In this document: positions 62,925 to 64,000 of the stretch, in pieces
Layout of the letters: each line of letters starts with the position of its first letter
Position numbering within the stretch: position 1 is the first letter of the stretch
Assembly: GCA_016281605.1 (NCBI GenBank)
Contig: JAEEJA010000016.1
Coordinates: forward strand, 24,292-88,291
Reading direction: 5' to 3'
Source: Lachnospiraceae bacterium
GTDB lineage: Bacteria > Bacillota > Clostridia > Lachnospirales > Lachnospiraceae
DNA length: 64,000 nucleotides
Program-made: the position numbers and the translations under genes
Notes under the pieces: model-generated
Told to the model about the DNA's origin: nothing
The model's database searches: none
Seen by the model: only the letters and a program-made list of their open reading frames with translations

Positions 62925-64000
62925 TGGGAAAACATGTTTACGGTTACTGGGATTGCCCGGTATGTGGTAAAAAAGGAATACGTGGAGATCATACCACCTG
63001 TCCTGATTGTGGTGCAAGAATTGCAGAGAATGTAGAGTACTACATGAAGGAGGATGTGATTGAGTACGTCGAAGAAGGGAAAGAGAATAAAGAAGCAAAC
63101 TGGATATGCGATTATTGTGGAGCTCAAAACTCTTCCATGGTAGATGTATGTCAGAATTGCGGCTCCAATAAGCATGAAGCTACAAGGAATTACTTCAGTA
63201 AAGAAATAAAAGATGAGAAAGGCTCTCAAGAATATATAGAAAAAGAATTGAGAAAAATTTTAGATTCCGATGCTGATAAAAAAGTAGCTGACTATTCGCT
63301 TAAAGGCAGGATTCTTTCAGGATTCAAGTCATTTTTTGGTTTTTTTATAAAGAAACCATATAGGCTTATATATCTGATACTGATATTGTTTGCACTTTCT
63401 TTTGTAATAACGATTCCGACCAATGCTACTATCACAGGATTTCGCTGGGAGCGGGATATAGCCATAGAGGAGTTTAATAATTATAATGAGGATGCCTGGG
63501 AATTGCCTGCGGGGGCGAATCTGCATGAGAAGAAACGGGAGATTCATCATTATAAAAAGGTTATAGATCATTACGAAACCAAAACACGAACACGTACCAG
63601 AAGAGTAAGTGACGGTTATACAACTGAGTATGTAAATAAGGGGAACGGTCAGTTTGAAACCAGAAGCGTGCCTAAGTACAAGACAGAAACATATACAGAG
63701 ACCTATCAGTCACCTGTGTACAGAGATGAGCCGGTGTATGCAACCCGTTATTATTATGATATAGACAGATGGAAGGTGGTTTCCCATGTAGAAACCTCCG
63801 GAGAGGACCATGAGCCAAAGTGGGGAACTCTACCGAAAAAGGTTATTAGTGAACCTGAAAAGATAAGAAACCCCGAGTATGGGTATCAGAGAGAAGGAGA
63901 ACATACAGAGAGCTATTATCTGAAGATTAAGAGGAAAAGAGCCAAAGAAAAAGAGCTTAAGTATGATTATAATAAGTGGAGTAAGCTTAAAGAAGGTGAC
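62924..64000 (+). CDS. Zinc-ribbon membrane protein (YdjG-like), cut by window end
   Basis: A frame opens at ATG 62924, overlapping the typA stop (TAATG), and stays open for 359 codons to the window edge. Two zinc ribbons lie at the N-terminus (CPVCG...CPDCG, about residues 11-31; CDYCG...CQNCG, about 65-86). A single membrane helix follows (about 145-165). The outer region is Arg/Tyr/Thr-rich with repeated TRTR and KTETYTETY-like stretches. Similar zinc-ribbon membrane proteins accompany PspA (YdjG). The C-terminus is not in the window. Confidence 0.75.
   Translation, partial: MGKHVYGYWDCPVCGKKGIRGDHTTCPDCGARIAENVEYYMKEDVIEYVEEGKENKEANWICDYCGAQNSSMVDVCQNCGSNKHEATRNYFSKEIKDEKGSQEYIEKELRKILDSDADKKVADYSLKGRILSGFKSFFGFFIKKPYRLIYLILILFALSFVITIPTNATITGFRWERDIAIEEFNNYNEDAWELPAGANLHEKKREIHHYKKVIDHYETKTRTRTRRVSDGYTTEYVNKGNGQFETRSVPKYKTETYTETYQSPVYRDEPVYATRYYYDIDRWKVVSHVETSGEDHEPKWGTLPKKVISEPEKIRNPEYGYQREGEHTESYYLKIKRKRAKEKELKYDYNKWSKLKEGD

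Overview
The window reads as a chromosome segment of a low-GC, anaerobic Firmicute, most likely a Lachnospiraceae close to Butyrivibrio or Pseudobutyrivibrio. This is inferred from AT-rich codon use, strong GGAGG ribosome sites, tRNA genes without encoded CCA, a DUF4317 protein, a CE2 acetylesterase, paired glgC/glgD, SpoVG, and oligosaccharide ABC genes of the LplB/LplC/YesL type. No phage, integrase, transposase, CRISPR array or rRNA was seen. Most genes are housekeeping.

Layout. 1-2.4 kb (minus): a palindromic repeat element abutting a RelE/RelB-type toxin-antitoxin pair, and an AAA_14/DUF4143 ATPase. 2.6-6.1 kb: ppa-nadA, a CDF cation transporter, a HAD phosphatase. 6.2-6.7 kb: tRNA operon Pro-Gly-Arg-His under a full-consensus promoter. 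6.8-18.3 kb: metallophosphoesterase, a DUF975-CmpB membrane fusion, tRNA-Gln, Na+/solute symporter, RsuA-type pseudouridine synthase, a secreted protein, DUF4317, a DMT transporter and metG. 18.4-20.4 kb (minus): a YtrA-like GntR regulator with its ABC exporter. 20.5-26.8 kb: a membrane-anchored surface protein and a sugar ABC importer. 26.8-32.7 kb: a structured leader, a CarD-like protein, a PAS-GGDEF-EAL protein with both enzymatic motifs degenerate, serS and a ClC channel. 34.4-41.1 kb: an F1Fo ATP synthase operon in which delta and alpha are one 734-residue ORF. 41.2-46.5 kb (minus): long-form prs, DnaC-like and DnaD-like helicase-loader genes, a cluster of DnaA boxes, murC. 46.7-50.3 kb: glgC-glgD, spoVG, a histidine phosphatase. 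50.3-55.2 kb: thioredoxin-reductase-like flavoprotein, CE2 esterase, rlmB, pspA with an SPFH protein. 55.5-60.9 kb: a cdaA-cdaR (cyclic di-AMP) operon led by a MinD-like protein with no P-loop lysine and two membrane proteins. 61-64 kb: typA and a zinc-ribbon membrane protein cut by the window edge.

How it works together. The ATP synthase operon runs atpB-E-F-(HA)-G-D-C and looks proton-coupled from its c subunit. Its delta-alpha fusion raises a stoichiometry problem, because F1 has three alphas but normally one delta, and it is the strongest candidate for something new. The second candidate is the five- or six-gene cyclic di-AMP operon, preceded by an attenuator-like hairpin. The third is a tight group of four TTATNCACA boxes immediately upstream of the replicative-helicase loader genes. 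The pspA/SPFH pair and the zinc-ribbon protein at the right edge may be separated parts of one YdjFGHI-like envelope-stress system.

Limits: all calls come from reading the sequence and remembered family features. No database search, structure prediction or RNA folding was run, and start sites were chosen from visible Shine-Dalgarno sequences.
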